Origin: Nocardioides iriomotensis
GTDB lineage: Bacteria; Actinomycetota; Actinomycetes; Propionibacteriales; Nocardioidaceae
Direction: 5' to 3'
Length of the DNA stretch: 64,000 bases
Assembly: GCF_004168035.1 (NCBI RefSeq)
Contig: NZ_SDPU01000020.1
Span: forward strand, 310,001-374,000
In this document: one piece after another, positions 9,646 to 17,855 of the stretch
Layout of the letters: the number at the start of each line of letters is the position of its first letter
Numbering within the stretch: position 1 is the first letter of the stretch
Translations under genes and position numbers: made by a program
The notes under the pieces: model-generated
The model's database searches: none
Told to the model about the DNA's origin: nothing
What the model saw: only the letters and a program-made list of their open reading frames with translations

Positions 9646-9673
9646 ACGGTAGATCGGTTGTGAGACTGGTCAA
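9646..9673 (-). promoter_or_regulatory. Sigma70-like promoter of the LuxR regulator
   Basis: On the minus strand, TTGACC (9668-9673) is separated by 16 bp from TACCGT (9646-9651), a TAnnnT-type -10. Transcription would begin about 27 nt before GTG 9612. The plus strand also shows the direct repeat TAGATCGGT at 9621-9629 and 9650-9658, overlapping the -10, a possible autoregulatory site. Confidence 0.45.
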
Positions 9674-9740
9674 GGCCGCAACTGGACATACCGCCCTGGT
9701 TTCTACAAGTTGACCCGAACGGACCATGAGAAAGGGGTCT

Positions 9741-10217
9741 TTACGGGCTGTCGATTCCCAGGCCCAGTCCGTGCTCCAGCCCGATGGTCACCAGGTCGGG
9801 GTGGTCGGGCTGGTCGAGGTCGGTGCGCAACCACTCGAGGGCGTCGTCCTCGCAGAGCACGAGCAGGGCGGACGTGCCGGGCACGAGGCGGTCGCGCATC
9901 TTGTTGGTGAACGTCTCGTCGACGCCGATGCCGGTCAGAGCGGCGGCCTGCTCGTGGTGGCTGTCGCCGACCGCGGCCTGCAGCAGGGGTACGGCGTACG
10001 TCACCCCGACGACGAGGTCGAGCAGCTCCGGCTGGCGCATCTCGCCGGCCGGCGACGCCGCGACCGTGGTCTGCGGCGACCGAGCCGAGGACGTCCAACC
10101 CACCACCAGGGCGTCCACCACCCGCACGCGCCCACGAGCGATCAGGTCGCGCAGCACAGCGGCCGAGTGCGAGGCGCCCTCGTACGTGCTGAACGTCCAG
10201 GCCGACAGGGCGGTCAT
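9741..10217 (-). CDS. DUF1269-related protein without the glycine-zipper helix
   Basis: Protein of 158 residues and the most diverged DUF1269 homologue in the island. It keeps the N-terminal pattern (ALSAWTFSTYEGASHSAAVL against TVWKF...GA.HA..ML in the others), the central strand with VVDALVVGW, and the C-terminal GTSALLVLCEDDALEWL. The Gly-rich hydrophobic hairpin of its relatives is replaced by ELLDLVVGVTYAVPLLQAAV followed by polar GDSHHEQ, so it may be soluble. ATG 10217 lies 70 bp from the centre of an island palindrome. The LuxR gene follows on the same strand after 128 bp with its own promoter. Function unknown. Confidence 0.75.
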   Translation of the reverse strand: MTALSAWTFSTYEGASHSAAVLRDLIARGRVRVVDALVVGWTSSARSPQTTVAASPAGEMRQPELLDLVVGVTYAVPLLQAAVGDSHHEQAAALTGIGVDETFTNKMRDRLVPGTSALLVLCEDDALEWLRTDLDQPDHPDLVTIGLEHGLGLGIDSP

Positions 10218-10278
10218 GTCGGCTCGCGCTCGTGTCCACTCATGAGCCGAGCATGGTCGTCGACATGACCTGCTGCGC

Positions 10279-10295
10279 TCACCTGATGCGGGTGA
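10279..10295. promoter_or_regulatory. Island palindrome copy 3
   Basis: TCACCTGATGCGGGTGA in the 299-bp divergent gap 10218-10516. A weaker copy, TCGCCCGTTTCGCGTGA, lies at 10358-10374. I see nothing else assignable between 10296 and 10516 apart from the ribosome binding site GGAGG at 10501. Confidence 0.75.
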
Positions 10296-10516
10296 CCGCC
10301 GAACACGACGACGTCGTCCGCCGTCGCACGAGGGGCGAGAAAAGGACCGGAACGCCCTCGCCCGTTTCGCGTGACCCGCGTGCGATGCGAGGTTGCCTAC
10401 TCTCGCGGGACAGCAGGACGGAATCGAGACGCCAGCCGAGTGCGCCGTCGAGCAGCCGAAGCCGCTCGCCGGCTGTGCGCCTGACGCACACGGGTTTTCT
10501 GGAGGCGCGGACGAAG

Positions 10517-10717
10517 ATGACCAGGACGATGATCCGGGTGGATGCCGACATGTCGCAGGACATCACCGAGAAGTTTCCGCACCTGCAGCTGCGAAAGCAC
10601 AGCGCTCAGACCACCTTGAGTGGCGACATCGAGGACCAGGAAGAGCTGCAGGGCGTCCTCAACTACCTGAGCCTGATGGGCGTCACCGTCGTGGAGGTCG
10701 TCACCATCCCGGAGTGA
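10517..10717 (+). CDS. Small hypothetical protein (66 aa), possible ACT/ferredoxin-like fold
   Basis: Short cytosolic protein. MIRVDADMSQDI, then TTLSGDIEDQEELQGVLNYL and MGVTVVEVV, read as strand-strand-helix-strand. The DQEELQGVLNYLSLMG segment resembles the DQAALHGLL..LRDLGL segment seen in many small actinobacterial regulatory or hypothetical proteins; this is recall and unchecked. ATG 10517 is preceded by GGAGG at 11 nt, with ATG 10529 as an alternative. The frame is open far upstream but without coding character. It is convergent with the MBL gene after 39 bp. Confidence 0.6.
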   Translation: MTRTMIRVDADMSQDITEKFPHLQLRKHSAQTTLSGDIEDQEELQGVLNYLSLMGVTVVEVVTIPE

Positions 10718-10756
10718 CCGGCCCGTGGGCCGAACCCCGGGGCCGCTGGGCGCCCT

Positions 10757-11530
10757 TCACGGCACGGGACCGTCGGCGAGGGGCACGTGCGCACTCCCGC
10801 CAGGCGCCAGCGTCAGGACCCGGCAGTCGGGGGCGGTGCGGCGCACCGCCTCGCGGAACGCGGGCGCGGCGTCGTCCATCCAGCTGCCGAAGCGTTGCGC
10901 GACGGGGAAGTGCAACGTGCCCCAGTGCACGGGCACTGCACACCGCACTCGCGCCAGGGCACACGCGGTGGCGGCCTCCTCGGGCCCGAGGTGCCCCGCG
11001 GGAAGTCGCGGTCCCCAGCCACCGATGGGCACGAGCGCCAGGTCGATGGACGTGGCGTCGGCCAGGTCGGGCAGGGTCGCCATGCCGGCGTGCAGGCCCG
11101 TGTCGCCGGCGAACCAGATCGTGCCGTGCGGGGTCGTGACCAGGTGCCCGTTCGCGTCGTTCGGCCGGTGCGGCATGGGCCTCGTGTGGTGCACGGCATC
11201 GACGAGCCGCACGCGCACGCCGTCGCCCGCGTCGTACCACTCGTCGTGGAGACCTACGCCGCGCAGGCCCTTGCGGCGCAGCCATCGCGCGTTGGCCGGC
11301 CCGGTGAGCACCGGCACGTCGGGCAGCCGCCGCAGCGACCCGAGCTCGGCGTGGTCGTGGTGGAGGTGGGACAGGAGCACGACGTCCGTGCCGGCCCATG
11401 CTGCTGCGGCCGGGGTCGGACCGCGACGTCGGAGGGGCCCGTTGTGGCGGGCCAGCAGGGGGTCGGTGACCAGACGCCGACCGGCGACGTCGAGCACGAT
11501 CGTGGAGTGGCCCAGCCAGGTCACGGTCAC
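10757..11530 (-). CDS. MBL-fold metal-dependent hydrolase (UlaG/UPF0173-like)
   Basis: Metallo-beta-lactamase-fold enzyme of about 257 residues. It begins TVTWLGHSTIVLD, typical of this subfamily. HLHHDH (residues 55-60) is the HxHxDH dinuclear zinc motif, FAGDTGLHAG supplies the bridging Asp, and VPVHWGTLHFP the last His. No signal peptide is seen, so it is cytosolic. Likely activities are hydrolysis of a lactone, phosphodiester or N-acyl phospholipid; the sequence does not decide. Start chosen at GTG 11530, adjacent to GTG 11533; GTG 11554 is possible. It is divergent from a DUF1269 gene with a variant palindrome between them. Confidence 0.85.
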   Translation of the reverse strand: MTVTWLGHSTIVLDVAGRRLVTDPLLARHNGPLRRRGPTPAAAAWAGTDVVLLSHLHHDHAELGSLRRLPDVPVLTGPANARWLRRKGLRGVGLHDEWYDAGDGVRVRLVDAVHHTRPMPHRPNDANGHLVTTPHGTIWFAGDTGLHAGMATLPDLADATSIDLALVPIGGWGPRLPAGHLGPEEAATACALARVRCAVPVHWGTLHFPVAQRFGSWMDDAAPAFREAVRRTAPDCRVLTLAPGGSAHVPLADGPVP

Positions 11531-11567
11531 CACGTCGACAGCGCAGCGTGCCACCGCCTCCCCGACC

Positions 11568-11584
11568 TCGCCCGCTTCGGGCGA
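11568..11584. promoter_or_regulatory. Island palindrome copy 4, symmetric variant
   Basis: TCGCCCGCTTCGGGCGA: the same 17-bp length and arms, but with the compensating change A-to-G on the left and T-to-C on the right. Its centre is 65 bp upstream of ATG 11641. A change kept symmetric suggests selection on dyad symmetry. Confidence 0.55.
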
Positions 11585-11640
11585 GGGGCTGCCGCTCCGG
11601 CGTTCGTACGGTGAGCGGCACGTCGGCCGAGGAGGCACCC

Positions 11641-12129
11641 ATGACCGCATTCACCGTGTGGAAGTTCGACGACGCCAAGGGCGCGGGCCACGCGGCGGTG
11701 ATGCTCAGGGAGGCGGCGAACGACGGTGTCGTGAAGATCGTCGACCACGCCGTGGTGTCCTGGCCGGTCGGCGCCAAGAAGCCCACCGTGGAGCAGGGGC
11801 ACGAGGAGGCGATCCGCGGAGCCGGCTGGGGTGCGTTCTGGGGCCTCCTGTTCGGCGCCCTGTTCATGGTGCCCCTGCTCGGTGCGGCCGCGGGCGCCGC
11901 CATGGCCGGGCTCGGCCACATGACCCAGGGCGTCGGGATCAGCAAGGAGCAGCTGGAGCAGCTGCGCAGCGAGATCACCGAGGGCACCTCGGCCCTGTTC
12001 GCCGTGACCGAGGAGGGGAACCTCGACCGGCTCGGCGAGCGGTTCCGTGGCGTCCACTCACGGCTGATCGACACCAACCTCACCCCGGCCGAGCGCGAGA
12101 TGCTGCTCGAGGCCATGGGCCAGAGCTGA
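11641..12129 (+). CDS. DUF1269 domain protein
   Basis: Protein of 162 residues in the DUF1269 family. It begins TAFTVWKFDDAKGAGHAAVM. The central EEAIRGAGWGAFWGLLFGAL and VPLLGAAAGAAMAGLG form a glycine-zipper helical hairpin that probably inserts in a membrane, and SEITEGTSALFAVTEEGNL is the conserved C-terminal strand. GGAGG lies 7 nt before ATG. A distant homologue follows at 12198. The family is linked to stress in actinobacteria but has no known biochemical role. Confidence 0.85.
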   Translation: MTAFTVWKFDDAKGAGHAAVMLREAANDGVVKIVDHAVVSWPVGAKKPTVEQGHEEAIRGAGWGAFWGLLFGALFMVPLLGAAAGAAMAGLGHMTQGVGISKEQLEQLRSEITEGTSALFAVTEEGNLDRLGERFRGVHSRLIDTNLTPAEREMLLEAMGQS

Positions 12130-12197
12130 CCGTGCGGCGAACCGCGTCGGGGGGCCGAGGGGCTGCCCGACGCGCGACCAGGAGCCATGGGAGACCG

Positions 12198-12674
12198 ATG
12201 TCGAAGCTGACCGCTCCGGACCACGGCGGGTCGACGTTCGTCGCCTGGGTGTTCCCCACGCCGCTGGCGGTCGATGCGGCCGAGCTGCGGGTCAAGGGCC
12301 TGGAGCAGCAGCACCGGCTGTCGGTCAAGGAGCGGGCGACCGTCATGTGGCTGCAGGGGGAGAAGCAGCCGAAGATCGTGCGCCACTCCTCGGGCGGGCA
12401 TGCCGTCGGCAAGGGCGCGTTGTGGGGCGGGATCCTCGGCACCATCGTCGGCGGCCCCGTCGGCGGTGCCGCCGTCGGGGCGGCCGTGGCCGGCTCGGCT
12501 TCCAGGCTGCGTCGAGCGCACCTGCCCGCCGACGTCCTCGCCAGCGTGCGCGACGAGATGCGGCCCGGGCGGTCGGCGCTCCTGGTGCTGGTGGACAGCC
12601 CCGACGAGGATCTCCTCACCGTCGTGGCCGGTCAGGAGACGGGCGTGACGGTGCTGCGGGCCGAGCTCGCCTGA
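12198..12674 (+). CDS. Diverged DUF1269-like protein
   Basis: Protein of 158 residues with the same layout as its neighbour: an N-terminal VAWVFPTPLAVDAAELRVKG strand-helix, KERATVMWLQGEKQPK, then HAVGKGALWGGILGTIVGGP and a following Gly/Ala hairpin, and DEMRPGRSALLVLVDSPDED matching the GTSAL strand of DUF1269. ATG 12198 has GAGAC 2 nt before it and GGAG at 12181. It lies 68 bp after the previous gene on the same strand, so it is likely co-transcribed, and a strong terminator follows. Confidence 0.75.
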   Translation: MSKLTAPDHGGSTFVAWVFPTPLAVDAAELRVKGLEQQHRLSVKERATVMWLQGEKQPKIVRHSSGGHAVGKGALWGGILGTIVGGPVGGAAVGAAVAGSASRLRRAHLPADVLASVRDEMRPGRSALLVLVDSPDEDLLTVVAGQETGVTVLRAELA

Positions 12675-12686
12675 CGACGACGCCAG

Positions 12687-12716
12687 AGTGCCCCCACCTC
12701 ACGAGGTGGGGGCACT
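12687..12716. terminator. Bidirectional hairpin terminator
   Basis: A perfect 14-bp inverted repeat, AGTGCCCCCACCTC and its complement, around a 2-nt centre (effective 4-nt loop). It sits between the convergent genes ending at 12674 and 12740. No U-tract follows, as is usual at this GC content. Confidence 0.85.
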
Positions 12717-12739
12717 GTCGTCCCGGAGTGTGTGCGTCG

Positions 12740-13153
12740 TCAGCGGTTCTTCAGCTGCGCGGTCAGCGCCCAGATCAGGGCGATGTCGAAGGCGATGATC
12801 ACGATCGCCCACAGGGGGTAGTAGGGGAGGAAGACGAAGTTCGACAGGGCCGAGAGCATCGCCAGGGCGATGCCGGCCACCATCGCCCAGCTCTGCCGGA
12901 GGAACAGCGCGACGCCGATGGCGATCGCGAGGAGCCCGATGATGAGGTACGTCCATCCCCAGGCTGTGATGTCGAACTTGAACGTGTAGTTCGGGGTCGT
13001 CACGAAGAACTCGTCGTCGAACAGAGCGGCCAGTCCGGCCACGCACTGGAACAGGCCGATGGTCACGAGCATGGCTGCCGCAAAGATGGTCATTCCGTAG
13101 GCGAACGCGCCCTTCGTCGAGTCCTCGAAGGCACGTTGCGGGGTGGTCGTCAT
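12740..13153 (-). CDS. DUF7144 family membrane protein
   Basis: Integral membrane protein of 137 residues with four helices. The family-typical LFDDEFFVTTPNYTFKFDI stands after helix 1, followed by TAWGWTYLIIGLLAIAIG, AMVAGIALAMLSAL and YYPLWAIVIIAFDIALIWAL. This matches the DUF7144 pattern common in actinobacteria; function unknown. GAAGGG lies 7 nt before the ATG. It is divergent from the DUF4177-like gene, with a degenerate island palindrome between. Confidence 0.85.
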   Translation of the reverse strand: MTTTPQRAFEDSTKGAFAYGMTIFAAAMLVTIGLFQCVAGLAALFDDEFFVTTPNYTFKFDITAWGWTYLIIGLLAIAIGVALFLRQSWAMVAGIALAMLSALSNFVFLPYYPLWAIVIIAFDIALIWALTAQLKNR

Positions 13154-13229
13154 CGCGGAACCCTTCAGTGTCGGGAGAGGTGGATCCCTCCGGGTGACCC
13201 GACGGTGGCACCGACCGAGACGTCCTCCT

Positions 13230-13246
13230 TCACCCGATCCGGGCCA
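13230..13246. promoter_or_regulatory. Degenerate island palindrome
   Basis: TCACCCGATCCGGGCCA: left arm intact, right arm GGCCA instead of GGTGA. It lies in the divergent gap between 13153 and 13378. Weak alone, but it sits where the other copies sit. Confidence 0.35.
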
Positions 13247-13377
13247 AGAACCTCAGGGGGCGGACGCGTGCGAGACCGGTCCGTTCCCCTGGATCGGGCG
13301 AGGTGCCGGACAGGCCCCGCGTCGGACCGTCCGTACGGCGAGCGTCATCCCGCCAGTCGATCACGAGGAGCGGCGAC

Positions 13378-13581
13378 ATGGGTTATGCGTACAAGGTGGT
13401 CGAGCTTCGCGAGAAGCTCATGGGCGGCAAGCTGTCCGGCGAGAAGCTGGAGCGGGTCCTCAACGAGCACGCCGCCGGGGGATGGCAGCTGCGCGCCATC
13501 ACGGCGGCCGACATCAAGGGTCGGGTCGGGCCCGGTTCGGTCGAGGGCCTGCTGGTCACGTTCGAGCGGCAGACCCCCTGA
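13378..13581 (+). CDS. Small DUF4177-like protein
   Basis: Protein of 67 residues: YAYKVVELREKL, then GEKLERVLNEHAAGGWQLRA and EGLLVTFERQ. The order strand, helix ending in GWxL, strand, strand matches DUF4177, a small soluble fold of unknown role. GAGGAG lies 8 nt before the ATG. It stands alone between a divergent membrane gene and a palindrome-preceded membrane gene. Confidence 0.75.
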   Translation: MGYAYKVVELREKLMGGKLSGEKLERVLNEHAAGGWQLRAITAADIKGRVGPGSVEGLLVTFERQTP

Positions 13582-13650
13582 CTCCTGACCCCTGACTGCC
13601 GGCGGTCGACCCACGCACACCAGGGCCGCGGCCCCGGTTGCTTTCGTGCC

Positions 13651-13667
13651 TCACCCGATGCGGGTGA
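13651..13667. promoter_or_regulatory. Island palindrome copy 5
   Basis: TCACCCGATGCGGGTGA, seven-base arms around ATG, identical to copy 7. Its centre is 74 bp upstream of ATG 13733, the same as copy 1 to its gene. Confidence 0.8.
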
Positions 13668-13732
13668 CGGTCGTTGCCTCGTCACGATCCCAGGCTGGAC
13701 CGGACAGCAGCAGCCGACGGAGGTGTGGGCGG

Positions 13733-15094
13733 ATGACCGTGCCCGATCAGCGTGTCGCTCAGGAAACCGAGCTGGAGAACCTTCGCGCGGAGGTGGCGCG
13801 GCTGCAGACCGCGCTGGACGCGGCGCCCGCTCAGCCCGCCCTACCGCCGCCCCCGCCCGAGAAGGGCGGCACGCTGCGCTGGGTCGGCGTCGGCGTGCTG
13901 CTCGCCCTCGTCGCGCTGCTGGCACCGACGGCCATCGTGGCCACCTGGGTCCATGACGAGATCGCGGACACCGACCGCTACGTCGAGACCGTCACGCCCC
14001 TGGCCGCCGACCCGGCGGTGCAGAACGCCGTGACCACGCGGGTCACCGACGCGATCTTCACGCGCTTGGACGTCCAGGCGGTCACGCAGGACGCCGTCAA
14101 CGCCCTCGCCGACCAGGGGCTGCCGCCCCGCGCGACGGCGAGCCTGTCGGCACTCGTGACGCCCCTGGTCAACGGGATCCACGGGTTCGTCGAGGACGCG
14201 GTCGGGAAGATCATCCGCTCCGACCAGTTCCAGGAGGCCTGGGTCGCGGCCAACCGTGAGGCGCACGCGCAGATGGTCGCCGTCCTGACCGGCAAGACCG
14301 GAGGGGCGATCCAGGTCGAGGGCAACACGGTCAGCGTGAACCTCGCCGCCGTCATCGACGCGGTCAAGACCCGCCTCCAGGACGCAGGCTTCGCGCTCGC
14401 CGACAAGATCCCCGAGGTGAACGCGCAGTTCACCATCATGCAGTCGGCCGACATCACCAAGGCACAGACCGCGTTCCGGACGCTGAGCGCGCTGGCCCGG
14501 GCTCTCCCGATCGTGGCCCTCCTCCTGCTCGCGGCCGCAGTGGCGCTCGCACCCTCCCGCCGCAAGGCGCTGGTCATCGGAGCCTTCGTGGTCGCGGCGT
14601 CGATGGTCCTCCTCGGTGCGGCGCTCAACGCGTTCCGCATCATCTACCTCGACGCCGTACCGCCGGACCGGGTCCCGCCCGCGGCGGCCGCGGCGATCTA
14701 CGACCAGCTCGTGGGGTTCATCCGGCTCAACCTGCGCGCCGTCCTCGTCGTGTTCCTCGCGGTCGCGCTGATCGCGTGGCTGACCGGCCCCTGGGCTCCG
14801 GCACTCGCGGTCCGTCGTGCGACCGGACGTGCCGTCGACACGGTGCGCCACGGCGGGGAGCGGGCCGGCCTGAACACCGGGGCCTTCGGCGTCGCCCTCT
14901 ACAACATGCGCACCCCGCTGCGGGCGGGCGTGCTCGGCATCGCGGTCCTGGTCTACGTGATGGCGGCCCACCCGACGGGCGCCTTCGCCCTCACGGTGCT
15001 CCTCGTGGCCGGGTTGGTGATCCTGCTGATCGAGCTGCTGGCGCGTCCCCCGGCCGCCGACGACGTCACTGGAGCGCAGCCGTCAGGCGCATGA
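13733..15094 (+). CDS. Conserved actinobacterial integral membrane protein
   Basis: Protein of 453 residues. A short coiled coil (ETELENLRAEVARLQTAL) and a Pro-rich linker precede a first helix near residue 50. A roughly 200-residue extracytoplasmic domain follows (TDRYVETVTPLAADPAVQNA, repeated Val/Ala helices), then five or so C-terminal helices. I recognise the layout as a conserved actinobacterial membrane protein without assigned function. GGAGG lies 11 nt before the ATG. Its 3' end overlaps the convergent cardiolipin synthase gene by 29 bp. Confidence 0.75.
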   Translation: MTVPDQRVAQETELENLRAEVARLQTALDAAPAQPALPPPPPEKGGTLRWVGVGVLLALVALLAPTAIVATWVHDEIADTDRYVETVTPLAADPAVQNAVTTRVTDAIFTRLDVQAVTQDAVNALADQGLPPRATASLSALVTPLVNGIHGFVEDAVGKIIRSDQFQEAWVAANREAHAQMVAVLTGKTGGAIQVEGNTVSVNLAAVIDAVKTRLQDAGFALADKIPEVNAQFTIMQSADITKAQTAFRTLSALARALPIVALLLLAAAVALAPSRRKALVIGAFVVAASMVLLGAALNAFRIIYLDAVPPDRVPPAAAAAIYDQLVGFIRLNLRAVLVVFLAVALIAWLTGPWAPALAVRRATGRAVDTVRHGGERAGLNTGAFGVALYNMRTPLRAGVLGIAVLVYVMAAHPTGAFALTVLLVAGLVILLIELLARPPAADDVTGAQPSGA

Positions 15095-16592
15095 CGTTGT
15101 CGACGTAGCGGGCGCCTCGGGTGCGGCCGCTCCACTCCGCGTGGGTCAGCTCGGACGAGACGGCGCGGTAGGCGTCCTCGACGGCGCGCATCCGCTTGAC
15201 CACCTCGGGCCCGAGGAGCATCAGGCTGACCTCGTAGTTGAGCGCGAACGAGCGCATGTCCATGTTGCTCGATCCCACGACCGCCACGTCGTCGTCGATC
15301 GTGAAGTGCTTGGAGTGCAGCACGTACGGCGCCGGGTAGCGGAAGATGCGCACGCCGGCCTCGAGCAGCGCCTCGTAGTAGGAGCGCTGCGCGTGGTAGA
15401 CCATGAACTGGTCGCCGACGGCGCTGACGAACAGCTCGACCGACACGCCCCGTTGCGCCGCGGTCGTCACGGCGTACAGCAGCGACTCGTCGGGCACGAA
15501 GTAGGGACTCGTCAGGGAGATCCGCTGCTGGGCGGAGTAGAGCAGCGTGGTGAACAGCCGCAGGTTGTTCTCCATGGGGAAGCCAGGTCCGCTCGGCACG
15601 ACCTGGCAGACCACGTCGCCCACCGAGCTCCCGGTGCCGTCGAGCACCGGTGTCAGGGTGTCGCCGCTGACCTCGATCACCTCGTCGGTCTCGCTGTACC
15701 AGTCGGTGCGGAAGACGGCGTCCAGAGCCGTCACCGCGGGGCCCTCGACGCGGACCGCGAGGTCCACCCACGCCCGGCCGGCCTTCCGGTTCTTCGGCTT
15801 GTCGTACGTCGCCTCGATCAGGTTCTGCGATCCCGCGAACGCGACGCGCCCGTCGACGACGAGGATCTTGCGGTGGTTGCGCAGGTCGGGCCGCCGCATC
15901 CGCCCGTGCAGGGGGTCGATGGGCATCATCGGCCGCCACTCGATGCGGGTGCTGTCCAGCCGCCGGACGGTCTCCTTGTACGTCGGGATGCCGCGCGAGC
16001 CGAGGTGGTCGAGCAGCAGCCGCACCCGGACGCCGCGCTCCGTCGCCTGGACCAGCGCGTCGAAGAACGGGTCGGTCACCTCGTCCCAAGCGGTGATGTA
16101 GAACTCCACGTGCACGTAGTCGGTCGCTGCGTGCACCGCGTCCGCCATCGTCAGGATGGCGGCCTGGTAGTCGGGGAGGAAGTCGACCGCGTTGCCCCCG
16201 ACGGCCGGGAGCGCGCCCAGGTGGCGGTTGAGCCGCGCCGCCGACGCGACGTACGCCAGCCGGGGGGTGTCCTCGTGGAGCTCGGCCACGGCCGCCGTCC
16301 GCTCCTGGATCCGCTCGTTGACGTGCAGCTGCTTGAGGTGCCGGCGCCGCTCGACATGGGTGCTGCCCAGGAGCAGGAAGAGGAGGAACCCGACATAGGG
16401 GGTGGCGAGGATCAGGAGGAGCCAGGCCATCCCGGTGGACGGCCTGCGCCCGCCCGGGATGACGCAGAGCGCCGCGACGCAGATCGTGACGTGCACGAGC
16501 ACCGCGAGCGTGGAGAGCGCGGCGACCAGCCCGCCGGGCCAGCTGATGGCGAGGACGGCGCCGGGATGGATGGGGACCAAGGCTGCGCGCAC
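15066..16592 (-). CDS. cls: Cardiolipin synthase (phospholipase D superfamily)
   Basis: Membrane enzyme that condenses two phosphatidylglycerols (or CDP-diacylglycerol with phosphatidylglycerol) to cardiolipin. About 508 residues from GTG 16592. Two N-terminal helices (about 12-40 and 47-77) are followed by two HKD motifs: HRKILVVDG with its His near 240 and HSKHFTIDDD near 426, each followed by the expected GSxN. The frame is open to a GTG at 16643, but that is 4 bp from the island palindrome, so a downstream start is more likely. It is divergent from the AI-2E permease operon, linking membrane lipid change with the same control site. Confidence 0.9.
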   Translation of the reverse strand: MRAALVPIHPGAVLAISWPGGLVAALSTLAVLVHVTICVAALCVIPGGRRPSTGMAWLLLILATPYVGFLLFLLLGSTHVERRRHLKQLHVNERIQERTAAVAELHEDTPRLAYVASAARLNRHLGALPAVGGNAVDFLPDYQAAILTMADAVHAATDYVHVEFYITAWDEVTDPFFDALVQATERGVRVRLLLDHLGSRGIPTYKETVRRLDSTRIEWRPMMPIDPLHGRMRRPDLRNHRKILVVDGRVAFAGSQNLIEATYDKPKNRKAGRAWVDLAVRVEGPAVTALDAVFRTDWYSETDEVIEVSGDTLTPVLDGTGSSVGDVVCQVVPSGPGFPMENNLRLFTTLLYSAQQRISLTSPYFVPDESLLYAVTTAAQRGVSVELFVSAVGDQFMVYHAQRSYYEALLEAGVRIFRYPAPYVLHSKHFTIDDDVAVVGSSNMDMRSFALNYEVSLMLLGPEVVKRMRAVEDAYRAVSSELTHAEWSGRTRGARYVDNVMRLTAALQ

Positions 16593-16646
16593 CTCCGACA
16601 GAGCTCGACGAGGGCCCCATCGTCGGGTGGTTCCGGAGCCCACCAG

Positions 16647-16663
16647 TCACCCGCAGCGGGTGA
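16647..16663. promoter_or_regulatory. Island palindrome copy 6
   Basis: TCACCCGCAGCGGGTGA between cls and the AI-2E operon. The centre (16655) is exactly 43 bp upstream of GTG 16698, which has no Shine-Dalgarno sequence. Confidence 0.8.
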
Positions 16664-16697
16664 GCACGCGCCGTGCCCGCCCGTCGACCATCGCATC

Positions 16698-17855
16698 GTG
16701 GTGGCCACCAGCTCCGACGACCTGATCCCGCGTGGCCTGCGCGTCCTCCTCGGCGCCGCGGCGGCGACCGTCGTGCTCGCCGGCCTCCGCTCGATCGGCG
16801 ACATCGTCGGACCCGTCTTCCTGGCCCTCGTCCTCACCGTGCTCGTGCACCCCGCGCGCGCGTGGCTGCAGGGCCGCCGCGTGCCGGGCTGGGCGGCGAG
16901 CACCGCGCTGATCGTCCTGGTGTACCTGCTCGTCCTGGGCCTTGCGGCCACCCTCTTGGGCGCGACCGCACGGTTCGCGACCATCCTGCCGACGTACCAG
17001 GACTCGTTCGACGACCTCCTGGCCGGCGCCACCGCCTGGCTCGAGGGGATCGGTGTGGGTCCGGACCAGCTCGCGGCGCTCCGTGAACCGACCGACTTCT
17101 CCCGTCTGGTCGACCTGTTCTCCGGCCTGCTGGGCGGACTCCTCGGGATCGCCTCGAGCCTCTTGTTCATCTGCACGCTCGTGCTGTTCATGACCTTCGA
17201 CGCGAAGAAGTTCCCGGGCAACCTGGCCGCCGTCGCGCTCGACCGGCCGGGCATCGGGGCGGCGTTCAGCAGCTTCGCGGTGGGCACCCGCACCTACCTG
17301 CTGGTGTCGACGGTGTTCGGGCTGATCGTCGCGGTGCTGGACACGATCGCGCTGGCGCTGCTCGGGATCCCGGTCCCCGTGCTCTGGGGCCTGCTCTCCT
17401 TCATGACCAACTACATCCCCAACATCGGCTTCGTGATCGGGCTGATCCCCCCGGCGGTCCTCGCCCTGCTCGAGGGGGGCCCCGGCCTGATGCTGGCCGT
17501 GATCGCTGTGTACTGCGTCATCAACGTGGTGCTGCAGACCGTCATCCAGCCGAAGTTCGTCGGCGACGCGGTCGGCCTGTCGACCACGATCACGTTCCTG
17601 TCCCTCGTCTTCTGGACGTTCGTGCTCGGCCCGCTCGGGGCGTTGCTGGCCATCCCGCTGACCCTGTTCGTGAAGGCCACCCTGATCGAGGTGGACCCGC
17701 GGGTCGCCTGGATCGACGCACTGACGTCGAACCGGGACCCGCAGCCCCAGGACGCGGCCGCGGCTGCGGTCCCCGAGGTCGACGTCGTCACCGGAAACGG
17801 GGGAGGACGGGCACCCGGTCCGCGCCCCAACGTCTCCGCTGAAGGAGGGTCATGA
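16698..17855 (+). CDS. AI-2E family transporter (PerM-like)
   Basis: Polytopic membrane protein of about 385 residues in the AI-2E/PerM exporter family, some members of which export autoinducer-2 or act as Na+/H+ antiporters. Eight hydrophobic segments are seen; LLSFMTNYIPNIGFVIGLIP is the conserved core of the family and a C-terminal Ala/Pro-rich tail follows. The start is GTG 16698 or the adjacent GTG 16701; neither has a Shine-Dalgarno sequence, suggesting a leaderless transcript. It overlaps the next gene by ATGA. The substrate cannot be inferred. Confidence 0.85.
   Translation: MVATSSDDLIPRGLRVLLGAAAATVVLAGLRSIGDIVGPVFLALVLTVLVHPARAWLQGRRVPGWAASTALIVLVYLLVLGLAATLLGATARFATILPTYQDSFDDLLAGATAWLEGIGVGPDQLAALREPTDFSRLVDLFSGLLGGLLGIASSLLFICTLVLFMTFDAKKFPGNLAAVALDRPGIGAAFSSFAVGTRTYLLVSTVFGLIVAVLDTIALALLGIPVPVLWGLLSFMTNYIPNIGFVIGLIPPAVLALLEGGPGLMLAVIAVYCVINVVLQTVIQPKFVGDAVGLSTTITFLSLVFWTFVLGPLGALLAIPLTLFVKATLIEVDPRVAWIDALTSNRDPQPQDAAAAAVPEVDVVTGNGGGRAPGPRPNVSAEGGS

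Noticed and set aside
17786-17802. TCACCGGAAACGGGGGA as a palindrome copy
   Set aside because: It is inside the 3' end of the AI-2E gene and only the left arm matches.
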